From: JACCQS01 sp050999295
GTDB lineage: Bacteria; Actinomycetota; Actinomycetes; Mycobacteriales; Geodermatophilaceae
Assembly (NCBI GenBank): GCA_050999295.1
Contig: JBPCPI010000132.1
Location: 1-38,171, forward strand
Length of the DNA stretch: 38,171 nt
Reading direction: 5' to 3'
This document shows, piece by piece, positions 14,956-22,257 of this stretch. Made by a program: the position numbers and the translations under genes. Within the stretch, counting starts at the first letter, position 1. Each line of letters opens with the position of its first letter. Below the pieces are notes generated by a model, which was given only the letters and a program-made list of their open reading frames with translations, searched no databases and was not told the origin of the DNA.

Positions 14956-16119
14956 ATGGCTGGACCTCTTGCTGACCTCGTCGTCCTCGACCTGACCCGC
15001 GCGCTGGCCGGACCGCATTGCGGACAGATGCTCGGAGATCTCGGTGCCCGGGTGATCAAGGTGGAGACGCCCGGCGGTGGCGATGACTCGCGCTCGTGGG
15101 GGCCTCCTTTCGTCGGCCCGAACGAAGACATCTCGACGTACTTCCTGTCCTGCAACCGCAACAAGGAGTCGGTGACCGCGGATCTGAAGACCGATGCCGG
15201 CAAGGACTTCTTGACCCGTTTGATCGAACACGCCGACGTGCTGATCGAGAACTTCCGGACCGGTGTCATGGACCGGCTCGGTTTCAACATGGATCGCACG
15301 GCCGAAATCAATCCACGGCTGATCGTGCTGTCCATCACCGGCTTCGGCCACGACGGGCCAGAGGGGGGCCGTCCCGGCTACGACCAGATCGCCCAGGGTG
15401 AGGGCGGGATCATGAGCATCACCGGGACCGACGCCGACCATCCGCAGCGGGTGGGCGTACCGATCGCGGATCTGCTCGCCGGGATGTACGGCGCGTACGG
15501 GATTCTCGCCGCCCTGCACGAGCGCGAGCGGACCGGCAAAGGCGGTGTCGTCCGCACGTCGCTGCTGGCGGCCATGGTCGGGGTGCATGCCTTTCAGGGC
15601 ACCCGCTACACCGTCGCCGGAGAGGTCGCGACCGCCCAGGGCAATCACCATCCGGCGATCACACCGTACGGCGCGTTCTCCACCGCCGACAGCACGATCC
15701 AGCTCTCGGTCGGCAGTCAGGCGCTCTGGCGCAAGTTCGCTCCGCTGGTACGCGTCGATCCTGACGATCCGCGATTCGCCACCAACAGCGGGCGCACTGC
15801 CCGACGTGAGGAGCTTATCGCGATCGTCGAAGCGGTCTTCGCCGAGAACACCAGTGAGTTCTGGCTGGATCAGCTGGAGGGGATCGGCGTTCCCGCCGGT
15901 GCGATCCGGACGCTGCAGCAGGTCTATGACTGGGACCAGACTGCTTCGCAGGGCTTGCTTGTCGAGGTCGAGCATCCGGTACTGGGCACGGTCACCCTGC
16001 CCGGCCCCCCACTGCGATTCGAAGGCTCCGAACCAGTCGCGCACCGTCCTCCGCCGGCGTTGGGTGAACACAACGACTCGGTACGTGCCTGGCTCGATGG
16101 GGAGCCTCGTGCCCCCTAG
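14956..16119 (+). CDS. CaiB/BaiF (family III) CoA-transferase
   Basis: A 387-residue family III CoA-transferase. It has the N-terminal VLDLTRALAGPHCGQMLGDL signature with KVETPGGGDDSR, the LSCNRNKESVTADLK segment, and the catalytic Asp172 in GVPIADLLAGMYG, which forms the acyl anhydride with the substrate. The C-terminal half includes AITPYGAFSTADSTIQLSVG and ends with a PALGEHNDSVRAWL-type tail. These enzymes move CoA between organic acids (carnitine, formyl/oxalate, bile acid and others); the acid cannot be assigned here. The upstream reading frame continues open, but homologues begin at MAGPLADLVV and a TACGAT box lies 6 nt before this ATG. The MFS gene follows closely. Confidence 0.92.
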   Translation: MAGPLADLVVLDLTRALAGPHCGQMLGDLGARVIKVETPGGGDDSRSWGPPFVGPNEDISTYFLSCNRNKESVTADLKTDAGKDFLTRLIEHADVLIENFRTGVMDRLGFNMDRTAEINPRLIVLSITGFGHDGPEGGRPGYDQIAQGEGGIMSITGTDADHPQRVGVPIADLLAGMYGAYGILAALHERERTGKGGVVRTSLLAAMVGVHAFQGTRYTVAGEVATAQGNHHPAITPYGAFSTADSTIQLSVGSQALWRKFAPLVRVDPDDPRFATNSGRTARREELIAIVEAVFAENTSEFWLDQLEGIGVPAGAIRTLQQVYDWDQTASQGLLVEVEHPVLGTVTLPGPPLRFEGSEPVAHRPPPALGEHNDSVRAWLDGEPRAP

Positions 16120-16152
16120 AAAAAGATGGGGACCCCTGCGAACCCCGGCGAC

Positions 16153-16158
16153 TACCTT
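16153..16158 (+). promoter_or_regulatory. Putative leaderless -10 box, MFS transporter
   Basis: TACCTT is 6 nt before GTG 16165. It favours that start over the ATG at 16126. Confidence 0.35.
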
Positions 16159-16164
16159 GGCCGC

Positions 16165-17430
16165 GTGCTACACGTCCTAGAGATCATCGCGCCGACCCGG
16201 CTCGGCGTCGGGTTCCGCTGGCTGCTGGCATCGTCGTGGACCTCAAACCTCGGCGACGGGATCGCGATCGCCGCCGGGCCGCTGCTGGTCGCCTCGCAGA
16301 CCGATGACCCGCTGTTGGTGGCACTGGCCGCGCTTGTGCAGTGGCTGCCGCCGCTTCTGTTCGGCCTGCTCGCCGGCGCGGTCGCGGATCGGTTGAACCG
16401 ACGATTGATCGTGGTCACGGTGGACCTGGCTCGTACCGTCGTCCTCGTCGTGCTCTGCCTGACGATCGCTACGGACGCGATCTCGATCGCGCTAGTGCTG
16501 GGGTGCCTGTTCCTGATCAGCACGGCCGAGGTGTTCGCCGACAACACCTCGAGCACCCTGCTCCCCATGCTGGTCCACCGCGATGAACTGGCCATCGGCA
16601 ACGCGCGATTGACCACCGGATTCATCACCGTCAACCAACTCGCCGGTCCGCCACTCGGGGCGGCTCTGTTCGCCGTCGGGATGGTCTGGCCGTTTGTTGC
16701 TCAAGCCATCCTCGTTTCTCTCGGTGCCCTGCTGGTTTCTCGCATCGCACTGCCGCCCCACGGACGTGACCGCGAACAACGCGCTCGTCTACGACAGGAC
16801 ATCGGTGACGGCCTGTGCTGGGCCTGGCGCAATCCGGCCGTGCGCACTCTGATGCTCACCATCTTCATGTTCAACATCACCTTCGGGGCCGCTTGGTCGG
16901 TGCTCGTCCTGTATGCGACCCAACGGCTTGGCATGGGTGAGATCGGTTTCGGCTTGCTGACCACGGTCTCGGCGGTCGGAGGGCTGCTAGGCACCGCGGC
17001 ATACGGCTGGATCACTCGCCGGATCAGTCTCGGGAACATCATGCGGATCGGACTGATCGTCGAGACGCTCACGCATCTCGCGCTCGCGCTGACCACGTCG
17101 CCGTGGGTGGCCCTGGCGATCTTCTTCGTCTTCGGTGCCCATGCCTTCATCTGGGGCACGACATCGATCACAGTGCGACAGCGCGCCGTGCCCACGGCTG
17201 TGCAGGGGCGGGTCGGCAGCGTCAACCTGGTCGCGGTGTTCGGCGGCCTGGTCATCGGTTCGGGGATCGGTGGCGTGACCGCCCGGGAGTGGGGCGTCAC
17301 CGCGCCCTTCTGGTTCGCCTTCGTCGGGTCCGCCGTCTTCGTGGTCGTGATCTGGCGCCAGTTGGTCCACATCGCCCATGATGACGCCCAACCCGCAGAC
17401 TCCCGAGGAGCGCCAGATGACCACCGGTGA
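16165..17430 (+). CDS. MFS transporter, DHA3/enterobactin-exporter-like
   Basis: A 421-residue major facilitator with about twelve hydrophobic segments. Early motifs NLGDGIAIAAGPLLVASQT and LLAGAVADRLNRR (the loop 2-3 motif A region) are typical of the MFS_3/DHA3 group of efflux proteins. The second half begins with the hydrophilic central loop PPHGRDREQRARLRQD. Substrate is unknown; export of a drug or metabolite is likely. The GTG at 16165 is preferred because of the TACCTT box; ATG at 16126 would add 13 residues and sits 6 nt after the CoA-transferase stop. The last 14 bp overlap the OsmC gene, so these two are coupled. Confidence 0.88.
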   Translation: MLHVLEIIAPTRLGVGFRWLLASSWTSNLGDGIAIAAGPLLVASQTDDPLLVALAALVQWLPPLLFGLLAGAVADRLNRRLIVVTVDLARTVVLVVLCLTIATDAISIALVLGCLFLISTAEVFADNTSSTLLPMLVHRDELAIGNARLTTGFITVNQLAGPPLGAALFAVGMVWPFVAQAILVSLGALLVSRIALPPHGRDREQRARLRQDIGDGLCWAWRNPAVRTLMLTIFMFNITFGAAWSVLVLYATQRLGMGEIGFGLLTTVSAVGGLLGTAAYGWITRRISLGNIMRIGLIVETLTHLALALTTSPWVALAIFFVFGAHAFIWGTTSITVRQRAVPTAVQGRVGSVNLVAVFGGLVIGSGIGGVTAREWGVTAPFWFAFVGSAVFVVVIWRQLVHIAHDDAQPADSRGAPDDHR

Positions 17431-17941
17431 ACGCCGAGCCCAGGACCTCAAGGCCCGCCAGCGCCCCGTCAAGGACGTCTACCGCGAGGCACCGGAGTCG
17501 GCTGTGGTCACGATGCGCGCCAGCGGCGTGCTTGGCGCGGAGTCCCTCTCATGCAGTGTCGACACCGGCCGGGCCGTGGTGGAGGCGGGTCTGCACCCGG
17601 CTGCGGCGGGCGTGGCCGGTCTCGCCTGTTCGGGGGACATGCTGCTCGAGGCTCTGGCTGCTTGCGCTGGAGTCACTCTCGCCGCAGTGGCAACCGCGCT
17701 GGAGTTCGACCTTCGAGGCGGGACAGTCAGCGCCGAGGGCGATCTCGACTTCCGTGGAACGCTCGGTGTCGCCGCTGACGCGCCGGTCGGGTTCCGCGAC
17801 ATCCGAGTGGCCTTCGACCTGGACACCGACGAACCGGCAGATCGGATCGAGACCCTCCTGAAATTGACCGACCGATACTGCGTCGTTGGGCAGACGATCA
17901 GCCAAGGCGCGACGATTCACATGGCGCCACGCTCGAACTGA
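17417..17941 (+). CDS. OsmC family protein
   Basis: A 174-residue OsmC/Ohr-fold protein. The family Cys lie in CSGDMLLEALAACAGVTL and in DRYCVVGQTI, consistent with a thiol pair used to reduce organic hydroperoxides, although many OsmC-like proteins lack a proven substrate. ATG at 17417 is chosen over the double ATG at 17378 because AGGAG (17406-17410) lies 6 nt upstream and the extra residues would sit inside the MFS gene. It overlaps the MFS stop by 14 bp and converges with marR, with 11 bp between stops. Confidence 0.87.
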   Translation: MTTGERRAQDLKARQRPVKDVYREAPESAVVTMRASGVLGAESLSCSVDTGRAVVEAGLHPAAAGVAGLACSGDMLLEALAACAGVTLAAVATALEFDLRGGTVSAEGDLDFRGTLGVAADAPVGFRDIRVAFDLDTDEPADRIETLLKLTDRYCVVGQTISQGATIHMAPRSN

Positions 17942-17952
17942 TGCCGGATTGC

Positions 17953-18435
17953 TCAGCGGGCGGTCAGTTTCGCAAGCAGGCGGCCACTGAGTCGGTCAAC
18001 TTCCTCAATGGTCTGTTGGTCGAAGTCCGCGAGCACAGCGGCCACGGCACGGATTCTGTCTCGCCGGCCGCGTTCGACCAGCCGCCGGCCGACCGGGGTG
18101 GCGCGGACCCGGATCGCGCGACGGTCGCCGTCGACCGCCTCGCGTCGCGCCAGCCCGTCACGCTCGAGGGCATCCACATGGCGGGTAATGGCCGGCGGGG
18201 TCACCTGCTCGATCTTCGCCAACGCTCCCAGCAGCGCCGGCCCGCCGTACACCAGGACCGAGAGCACCGACAGCCGTTCGGGTGTTATCCCAAGGGCAGC
18301 ATCACCGACGCGGGCGGTGCGCAAGAGATGAATCGCCATGGAGTGCAGCCGATTGGCCGCGAGGTGTCGCGGGTCGTCCGGTACCCGGGACGGAAGGGGC
18401 AGAACCCCGTCGACCTGCCGCTGAACTTCCGCCAT
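17953..18435 (-). CDS. MarR family transcriptional regulator
   Basis: A 160-residue MarR-type winged-helix regulator. Helices around GITPERLSVLSVLVYGGPAL are followed by the recognition region KIEQVTPPAITRHVDALERD, and the wing has GLARREAVDGDRRAIRVRAT, the hallmark DxRxxxxxLT-like wing. The protein probably acts as a dimer that is released by a small phenolic or oxidant ligand. It is divergent from the VOC gene, and the 47-bp gap contains an inverted repeat covering its own -10-like TACACT box, suggesting autorepression and control of the VOC gene. The ATG at 18435 has no clear Shine-Dalgarno site but has TACACT 7 nt upstream. Confidence 0.92.
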   Translation of the reverse strand: MAEVQRQVDGVLPLPSRVPDDPRHLAANRLHSMAIHLLRTARVGDAALGITPERLSVLSVLVYGGPALLGALAKIEQVTPPAITRHVDALERDGLARREAVDGDRRAIRVRATPVGRRLVERGRRDRIRAVAAVLADFDQQTIEEVDRLSGRLLAKLTAR

Positions 18436-18437
18436 AC

Positions 18438-18466
18438 TTCACAGTGTAAAACATCAACACTATGAA
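18438..18466. promoter_or_regulatory. Candidate MarR operator
   Basis: Inverted repeat TTCACAGTGTA (18438-18448) / AACACTATGAA (18456-18466), 9 of 11 positions symmetric, 7-nt AT-rich spacer. It sits in the marR-VOC divergent gap and covers the likely marR -10. Confidence 0.65.
18443..18448 (-). promoter_or_regulatory. Putative leaderless -10 box, marR
   Basis: Minus-strand TACACT is 7 nt before the marR ATG and falls inside the inverted repeat, so regulator binding would block transcription. Confidence 0.45.
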
Positions 18467-18482
18467 CGACGGAGGAAGCGCC

Positions 18483-18866
18483 ATGACGATTCAGCACACC
18501 GGCATCCTGCAGATTCACCTCAGCGTGACCGACGTGGAGAGATCCGTGGAGTTCTATCGGGATGTTCTCGGACTCCGCCACCTCTTCACTGTGTCGGGCC
18601 AGCCGATGGCGTTCTTCGATGCTGGTGGTGTGCGGCTGTATCTCGCGATCCCCGAGGACGAGCGGTTCCGCTCTCGGCCGGTCATCTACTACGGAGTGGC
18701 CGATCTCGACGATGCGTACGACACAGCCGTGTCCAGAGGCGCGGTGGGGATCGCCGGGCCGCAGCTCGTGCACATCGATGACCAAGCGGGGACCGAGTTG
18801 TGGATGGGTTTCGTCGAGGATCCCGACGGGACTCCGATCGGGCTGACTCAGGAACGCCCGCACTGA
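18483..18866 (+). CDS. VOC family (glyoxalase/bleomycin-resistance fold) protein
   Basis: A 127-residue single-chain vicinal-oxygen-chelate protein. It opens with HTGILQIHLSVTDVERSVEF, giving the beta-alpha-beta unit, and continues with YRDVLGLRH, then MAFFDAGGVRLYLAIPED and the second unit ending VEDPDGTPIGLTQE. A metal site built from His, Glu and related residues is plausible (HLS in the first strand, late Glu), but the reaction is unknown. The ATG at 18483 is used because GGAGGA (18471-18476) stands 6 nt upstream; the earlier ATG at 18462 lies inside the candidate operator. Divergent from marR, it is the likely target gene. Confidence 0.87.
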   Translation: MTIQHTGILQIHLSVTDVERSVEFYRDVLGLRHLFTVSGQPMAFFDAGGVRLYLAIPEDERFRSRPVIYYGVADLDDAYDTAVSRGAVGIAGPQLVHIDDQAGTELWMGFVEDPDGTPIGLTQERPH

Positions 18867-18899
18867 CCGGTCGCGTGTGAGCCTGGTCCGGGGTACCGC

Positions 18900-18905
18900 C
18901 ATGAT
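18900..18905 (+). promoter_or_regulatory. Putative leaderless -10 box, carbamate kinase
   Basis: CATGAT is 6 nt before the GTG at 18912. Confidence 0.3.
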
Positions 18906-18911
18906 GGCCCA

Positions 18912-19853
18912 GTGCGAGTCCTGATCGCCCTAGGCGGCAACGCCATGACCGGTCCCGGCGGGGACGCATCCACCGAGTCACAGCAGACGGCGATCAGCCT
19001 GGCCTGCGAGCGGCTGGCCGACCTGATCACCGATGGTCACGACGTCGTACTGACCCACGGCAACGGCCCGCAGGTCGGTAACCTGCTGGTGAAGAACGAG
19101 ATGGCCGCAAGCGAGGTGCCGCCGGTACCGCTGGACTGGTGCGTGGCTCAAACCCAGGCGACGATCGGGTTCACGATCCAGAATGCGCTGACCGCTGCGC
19201 TGGCCGCCCGCGGAATCCAGCGCGAGACGGCCACCCTGGTCACTCGCACTGTCGTCGATATCGAGGATGCCGCTTTCAGTCGGCCGACCAAGCCGATCGG
19301 ACGCTACCTGCCGCGTGAACGGGCGGAGCAGCTGATCGCGCACGGCCAGCACTGGGAGGAGCGCGGGGAACGCGGCTGGCGCAGGGTGGTCGCGTCGCCG
19401 GCCCCGCTGGAGGTACTGGAGCTCGCGACCGTTGCGGCCCTGATGTCCTCAGGTCATGTGGTGATCGCTGCCGGCGGTGGGGGGATCCCGGTCGCACGTG
19501 CAGCCGACGGCACTCTGCGCGGTGTCGAAGCGGTGATCGACAAGGATCTGACTGCGACGGTACTGGCCAAGTCGCTCGAGGTGGACGTGCTCGTGATCGC
19601 GACCGATGTGGGTCACGTGATGGTGGACTTCGGGAAACCTCGAGCCCGCGCCCTGGATCGGATCAGTGCTGCGGAGCTGCGTGCGTATGCAGAAGACGGT
19701 CAATTCGGCAGCGGCAGCATGGGACCCAAGGTCGAAGCCGTTCTGGGTTTCGTCGACGCGGGGGGCAAGCGCGCAGTGATCACCTCGCTGGACCGCATAG
19801 CCGACGGCGTCGGCGGGACGTACGGAACGGTGGTCGAGTCCACGACGCGCTGA
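18912..19853 (+). CDS. arcC: Carbamate kinase
   Basis: A 313-residue amino-acid-kinase-family enzyme of the usual carbamate kinase length. It has the N-terminal LIALGGNAMTGPGG nucleotide/substrate loop, TGHNGPQVGN-type motif (VLTHGNGPQVGNLL), VIAAGGGGIPV and IDKDLTATVLAKSL, all family hallmarks. It interconverts carbamoyl phosphate plus ADP with carbamate plus ATP, in the cytoplasm, usually at the end of catabolic routes that release carbamoyl phosphate. No arginine deiminase or catabolic ornithine carbamoyltransferase is adjacent. The next gene instead encodes a ring-opening amidohydrolase, which points to nitrogen-heterocycle or ureide catabolism as a possible context. No Shine-Dalgarno site is seen before the GTG. 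Confidence 0.93.
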   Translation: MRVLIALGGNAMTGPGGDASTESQQTAISLACERLADLITDGHDVVLTHGNGPQVGNLLVKNEMAASEVPPVPLDWCVAQTQATIGFTIQNALTAALAARGIQRETATLVTRTVVDIEDAAFSRPTKPIGRYLPRERAEQLIAHGQHWEERGERGWRRVVASPAPLEVLELATVAALMSSGHVVIAAGGGGIPVARAADGTLRGVEAVIDKDLTATVLAKSLEVDVLVIATDVGHVMVDFGKPRARALDRISAAELRAYAEDGQFGSGSMGPKVEAVLGFVDAGGKRAVITSLDRIADGVGGTYGTVVESTTR

Positions 19854-19964
19854 CCGATCGCCCGAAGATCGCATCGACAGGGAAAGATTGGCGCGAACCT
19901 GTCGTCGCAGCAGTCCCTGACTCTGATCGTGACGATGGCTCACGACACGAGGAGGTCTTCACCG

Positions 19965-21095
19965 GTGCCCGAGTCCAGCGATGCCCGTCCCGACCCGATC
20001 GAAGTCCGCAAGATCCCGCTGCACTCGGTCAGTGATGCCTCTGAACTCGCGAAGCTCATCGACGATGGGATTCTCGAGGCCGACCGGGTGGTCGCCGTCA
20101 TCGGCAAGACCGAAGGCAATGGCGGGGTCAACGACTACACCCGGATCATCGCCGACCGGGCCTTCCGCGAAGTTCTGCAGGCCAAGGGCTCCCGAGACAC
20201 AAGCGAGGTGAAGAGGATCCCGATCGTCTGGTCCGGAGGCACCGACGGGATCATCTCCCCGCACGCGACGATCTTCGCCACGGTCTCGCCGGAATCAGTC
20301 ACCCCCACCGATGAGCCGCGGTTGACGGTCGGGTTTGCGATGAGCGAGCAATTGCTACCCGAAGACATCGGCCGTACCCCGATGATCGAGAAGGTCGCAG
20401 CAGCCGTCCGTGAGGCGATGACGAAGGCCGGCATCACCGACCCTGATGACGTCCACTACGTGCAGACCAAGACCCCGCTGCTCACCATCGACACCATCCG
20501 AGATGCCAAGTCACGCGGGAAGACGGTCTGGACGGAGCAGACCCACGAATCCATGGACCTCTCCAATGCCACGACCGCGCTCGGGATCGGCGTCGCCCTG
20601 GGTGAGATCGAGATGCCCACCGACGACCAGGTCATGCACGACCTGTCCCTGTTCAGCGCGGTCGCGTCCTGCTCGTCCGGAGTCGAACTCGATCAGGCCC
20701 AGGTCGTCGTCGTGGGCAATGCCAGGGGGGTGGGGGGTCGCTACCGGATCGGGCACTCGGTGATGAAGGACGCCCTTGACCAGGACGGCATCTGGGAGGC
20801 GATCCGCAGCGCCGGGCTGGATCTGCCCGACCGCCCCCACCACACCGATCTGAACGGCAGGCTGGTCAACGTCTTCCTCAAGTGCGAAGCCGACCCATCC
20901 GGGCAGGTCCGCGACCGGCGCAATGCGATGCTCGACGACTCCGACGTCCACTGGCACCGCCAGATCAAGGCCTGCGTCGGTGGGGTCACTGCAGCCGTGA
21001 CCGGTGATCCCGCGGTATTCGTCTCTGTGGCCGCTGTCCACCAGGGCCCGTCGGGCGGCGGTCCCGTGGCGGCCATCGTGGACCTGGGTGGCTGA
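19965..21095 (+). CDS. Ring-opening amidohydrolase, cyanuric acid hydrolase/barbiturase family
   Basis: A 376-residue member of the cyanuric acid hydrolase/barbiturase family, known for three repeated domains each with a Ser-Lys pair. All three can be seen: Lys48 (VIGKTEGNGG) with Ser90 (VWSGGTDG); Lys169 (VQTKTPLLT) with Ser237/238 (ASCSSGVEL); Lys306 (VFLKCEADPSG) with Ser363 (HQGPSGGGPVA). The family hydrolyses cyanuric acid or barbiturate, and sequence alone does not decide which. GTG at 19965 is chosen because AGGAGG (19950-19955) lies 9 nt upstream; starts at 19929 and 19935 lack such a site. It lies about 110 bp after carbamate kinase and overlaps the PH-like gene by 8 bp. Confidence 0.9.
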   Translation: MPESSDARPDPIEVRKIPLHSVSDASELAKLIDDGILEADRVVAVIGKTEGNGGVNDYTRIIADRAFREVLQAKGSRDTSEVKRIPIVWSGGTDGIISPHATIFATVSPESVTPTDEPRLTVGFAMSEQLLPEDIGRTPMIEKVAAAVREAMTKAGITDPDDVHYVQTKTPLLTIDTIRDAKSRGKTVWTEQTHESMDLSNATTALGIGVALGEIEMPTDDQVMHDLSLFSAVASCSSGVELDQAQVVVVGNARGVGGRYRIGHSVMKDALDQDGIWEAIRSAGLDLPDRPHHTDLNGRLVNVFLKCEADPSGQVRDRRNAMLDDSDVHWHRQIKACVGGVTAAVTGDPAVFVSVAAVHQGPSGGGPVAAIVDLGG

Positions 21096-21555
21096 CAAGT
21101 CCGTGCTGACGATCCGACCGCGCCGGTTGCGGATCATGGCCTGGGCGCTGGCCGCGTTGATCGTGGTCGCGATGGTCGTGGTCGGGCTGCTTCTCAAGCA
21201 GTCGAACACCGGTGCGATCACTTTCCGGACCGCCGACCAACTGGCCATGATTGGCCTCGGGCTGATCATCGGGGGAGGGGTCCTGATCATGACCCGCCCC
21301 TATGTACGGGCTGATGCCGCCGGGCTCGTGGTGCGGAACTTCGGCGGTGCCCAGCACATCCCGTGGCAGGTCGTCCGGGCGGTGCGCTTCAGCGGAGCCG
21401 CGCCGTGGGCGAATCTGGAACTCGAGGACGACGACGCGCTGACCCTGTTGGCTATCCAGGCCGTGGACGGTGAGGCTGCCGCGGAGGCCACCGAGGGCTT
21501 GCGGCGGCTGTTGCTCGCGTCTCGTACAGGCACCGGTGGTGGCTCAGAACTGTGA
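21088..21555 (+). CDS. PH-like (bPH_6-type) membrane protein
   Basis: A 155-residue protein with two predicted membrane helices (about residues 14-36 and 48-68) followed by a small beta-rich domain starting RPYVRADAAGLVVRNFGG and ending near a C-terminal helix. This pattern, including the IPWQVVRAVRF strand, matches the bacterial PH-like domain family found in short actinobacterial membrane proteins. Function is unknown. The GTG at 21088 overlaps the amidohydrolase stop by 8 bp, so translation is probably coupled; longer in-frame starts would sit deep inside the amidohydrolase gene. Confidence 0.82.
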   Translation: MADKSVLTIRPRRLRIMAWALAALIVVAMVVVGLLLKQSNTGAITFRTADQLAMIGLGLIIGGGVLIMTRPYVRADAAGLVVRNFGGAQHIPWQVVRAVRFSGAAPWANLELEDDDALTLLAIQAVDGEAAAEATEGLRRLLLASRTGTGGGSEL

Positions 21556-21688
21556 CCGGGCCTGTTATCACTGCAGCCGTGGACTACTTACGAGCTCGCT
21601 TGACAGTCGGCACGCCGGGGGCACCGGTGCAACTGGAGTCCGAAGCTCTGCTGAAGCTTCCTTCGCAGAGCGCGACGGCATTCACTTG

Positions 21689-21973
21689 ATGCGCGCCAGC
21701 GTCGAGGTGATGCGTGCGGATGCCAGGGCAGCCCTAGGGCGGCGGGCTCAATGGCGGCGCAGTGAGAGTCAGGGGAGGCGCCGTTCCCGAAGCGGGGCCC
21801 GACGAAACGCGATTCCGATGCTCCTGGTCACCGATCTGCATCGAACGATCGCAGTATGGGCCGACTGGGCCGACGCTGCGCTGGACCGGATTGACGCAAG
21901 CGAGGAGTCGGCTCGGCAGCTGGCCGATGAGGTCTACGGCGATGTGGCGACCGATGCCATCACCGTGCCCTGA
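21689..21973 (+). CDS. Hypothetical protein, doubtful
   Basis: A possible 94-residue protein that I do not recognise. The middle is very Arg/Ser-rich (RRRSRSGARRN), which is common in non-coding high-GC frames. The C-terminal part (LLVTDLHRTIAVWADWADAA and an acidic end) looks more like real protein, with a plausible amphipathic helix. No Shine-Dalgarno site and no -10-like box precede the ATG. It could be a decayed gene lying between the PH-like gene and the infC leader. The stretch 21556-21688 before it has no recognisable gene. Confidence 0.3.
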   Translation: MRASVEVMRADARAALGRRAQWRRSESQGRRRSRSGARRNAIPMLLVTDLHRTIAVWADWADAALDRIDASEESARQLADEVYGDVATDAITVP

Positions 21974-21981
21974 CGCGAGCC

Positions 21982-22012
21982 TTGGCTACCTGAAACGGCT
22001 CGCTGGTATTCT
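21982..22012 (+). promoter_or_regulatory. Probable promoter of the infC operon
   Basis: TTGGCT (21982-21987) and TATTCT (22007-22012) separated by 19 bp, with TGG just before the -10 (an extended -10). Transcription would start near 22019, giving a leader of about 240 nt before infC. Confidence 0.45.
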
Positions 22013-22257
22013 TATCCTCGACGACCCACCTGTGATGTGCAGGTGAGCAAGAGGAGCCCGCTCCCACCCGCCCGCCGACGGCCCATCCAGCCATCGAGTG
22101 ATCGGGTCCGGTCACCCGCGTTGACGCGCGGGCACGGTGTCGCGCTGATGCGTGGCGTCGATCGGTCGAGTGGGCCCGGCATCGGTTGATGCCGGGCCTT
22201 TCTCATGGGCGCACCGTTCCGACCAGGCCCGTGCCCAGGCACGCGACAGGAGACGCC
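22013..22257 (+). promoter_or_regulatory. infC leader, candidate attenuator
   Basis: A leader of about 245 nt with ordered stems: CACCTG/CAGGTG (22027-22045), CCCGCG/CGCGGG (22115-22132) and a strong terminator-like hairpin (22173-22198). A very short ORF, ATG TGC AGG TGA (22035-22046), sits near the presumed 5' end inside the first stem. infC-rpmI-rplT leaders are controlled by L20 attenuation in Firmicutes. A comparable mechanism here is inference from position and structure only. Confidence 0.5.
22173..22205 (+). terminator. Terminator-like hairpin in infC leader
   Basis: Perfect 11-bp stem GGCCCGGCATC (22173-22183) and GATGCCGGGCC (22188-22198) with loop GGTT, followed by TTTCTC. It stands about 50 nt before the infC start, so it would act as an attenuator rather than a gene-end terminator. 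Confidence 0.7.

Noticed and set aside
14758..16071. A 437-codon minus-strand frame opposite the CoA-transferase
   Set aside because: It is a shadow of a clear family III CoA-transferase and crosses the small membrane-protein gene.
18462..18482. ATG at 18462 as start of the VOC gene
   Set aside because: It lies inside the candidate operator, and the ATG at 18483 has GGAGGA at proper spacing and the family N terminus.
19854..19964. A small RNA or riboswitch between carbamate kinase and the amidohydrolase
   Set aside because: No stable ordered stems or known riboswitch core were seen; only the AGGAGG before GTG 19965 is notable.
21600..21605. A consensus TTGACA in the gap after the PH-like gene
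   Set aside because: No -10-like box occurs 16-19 bp downstream, and the following frame is itself doubtful.
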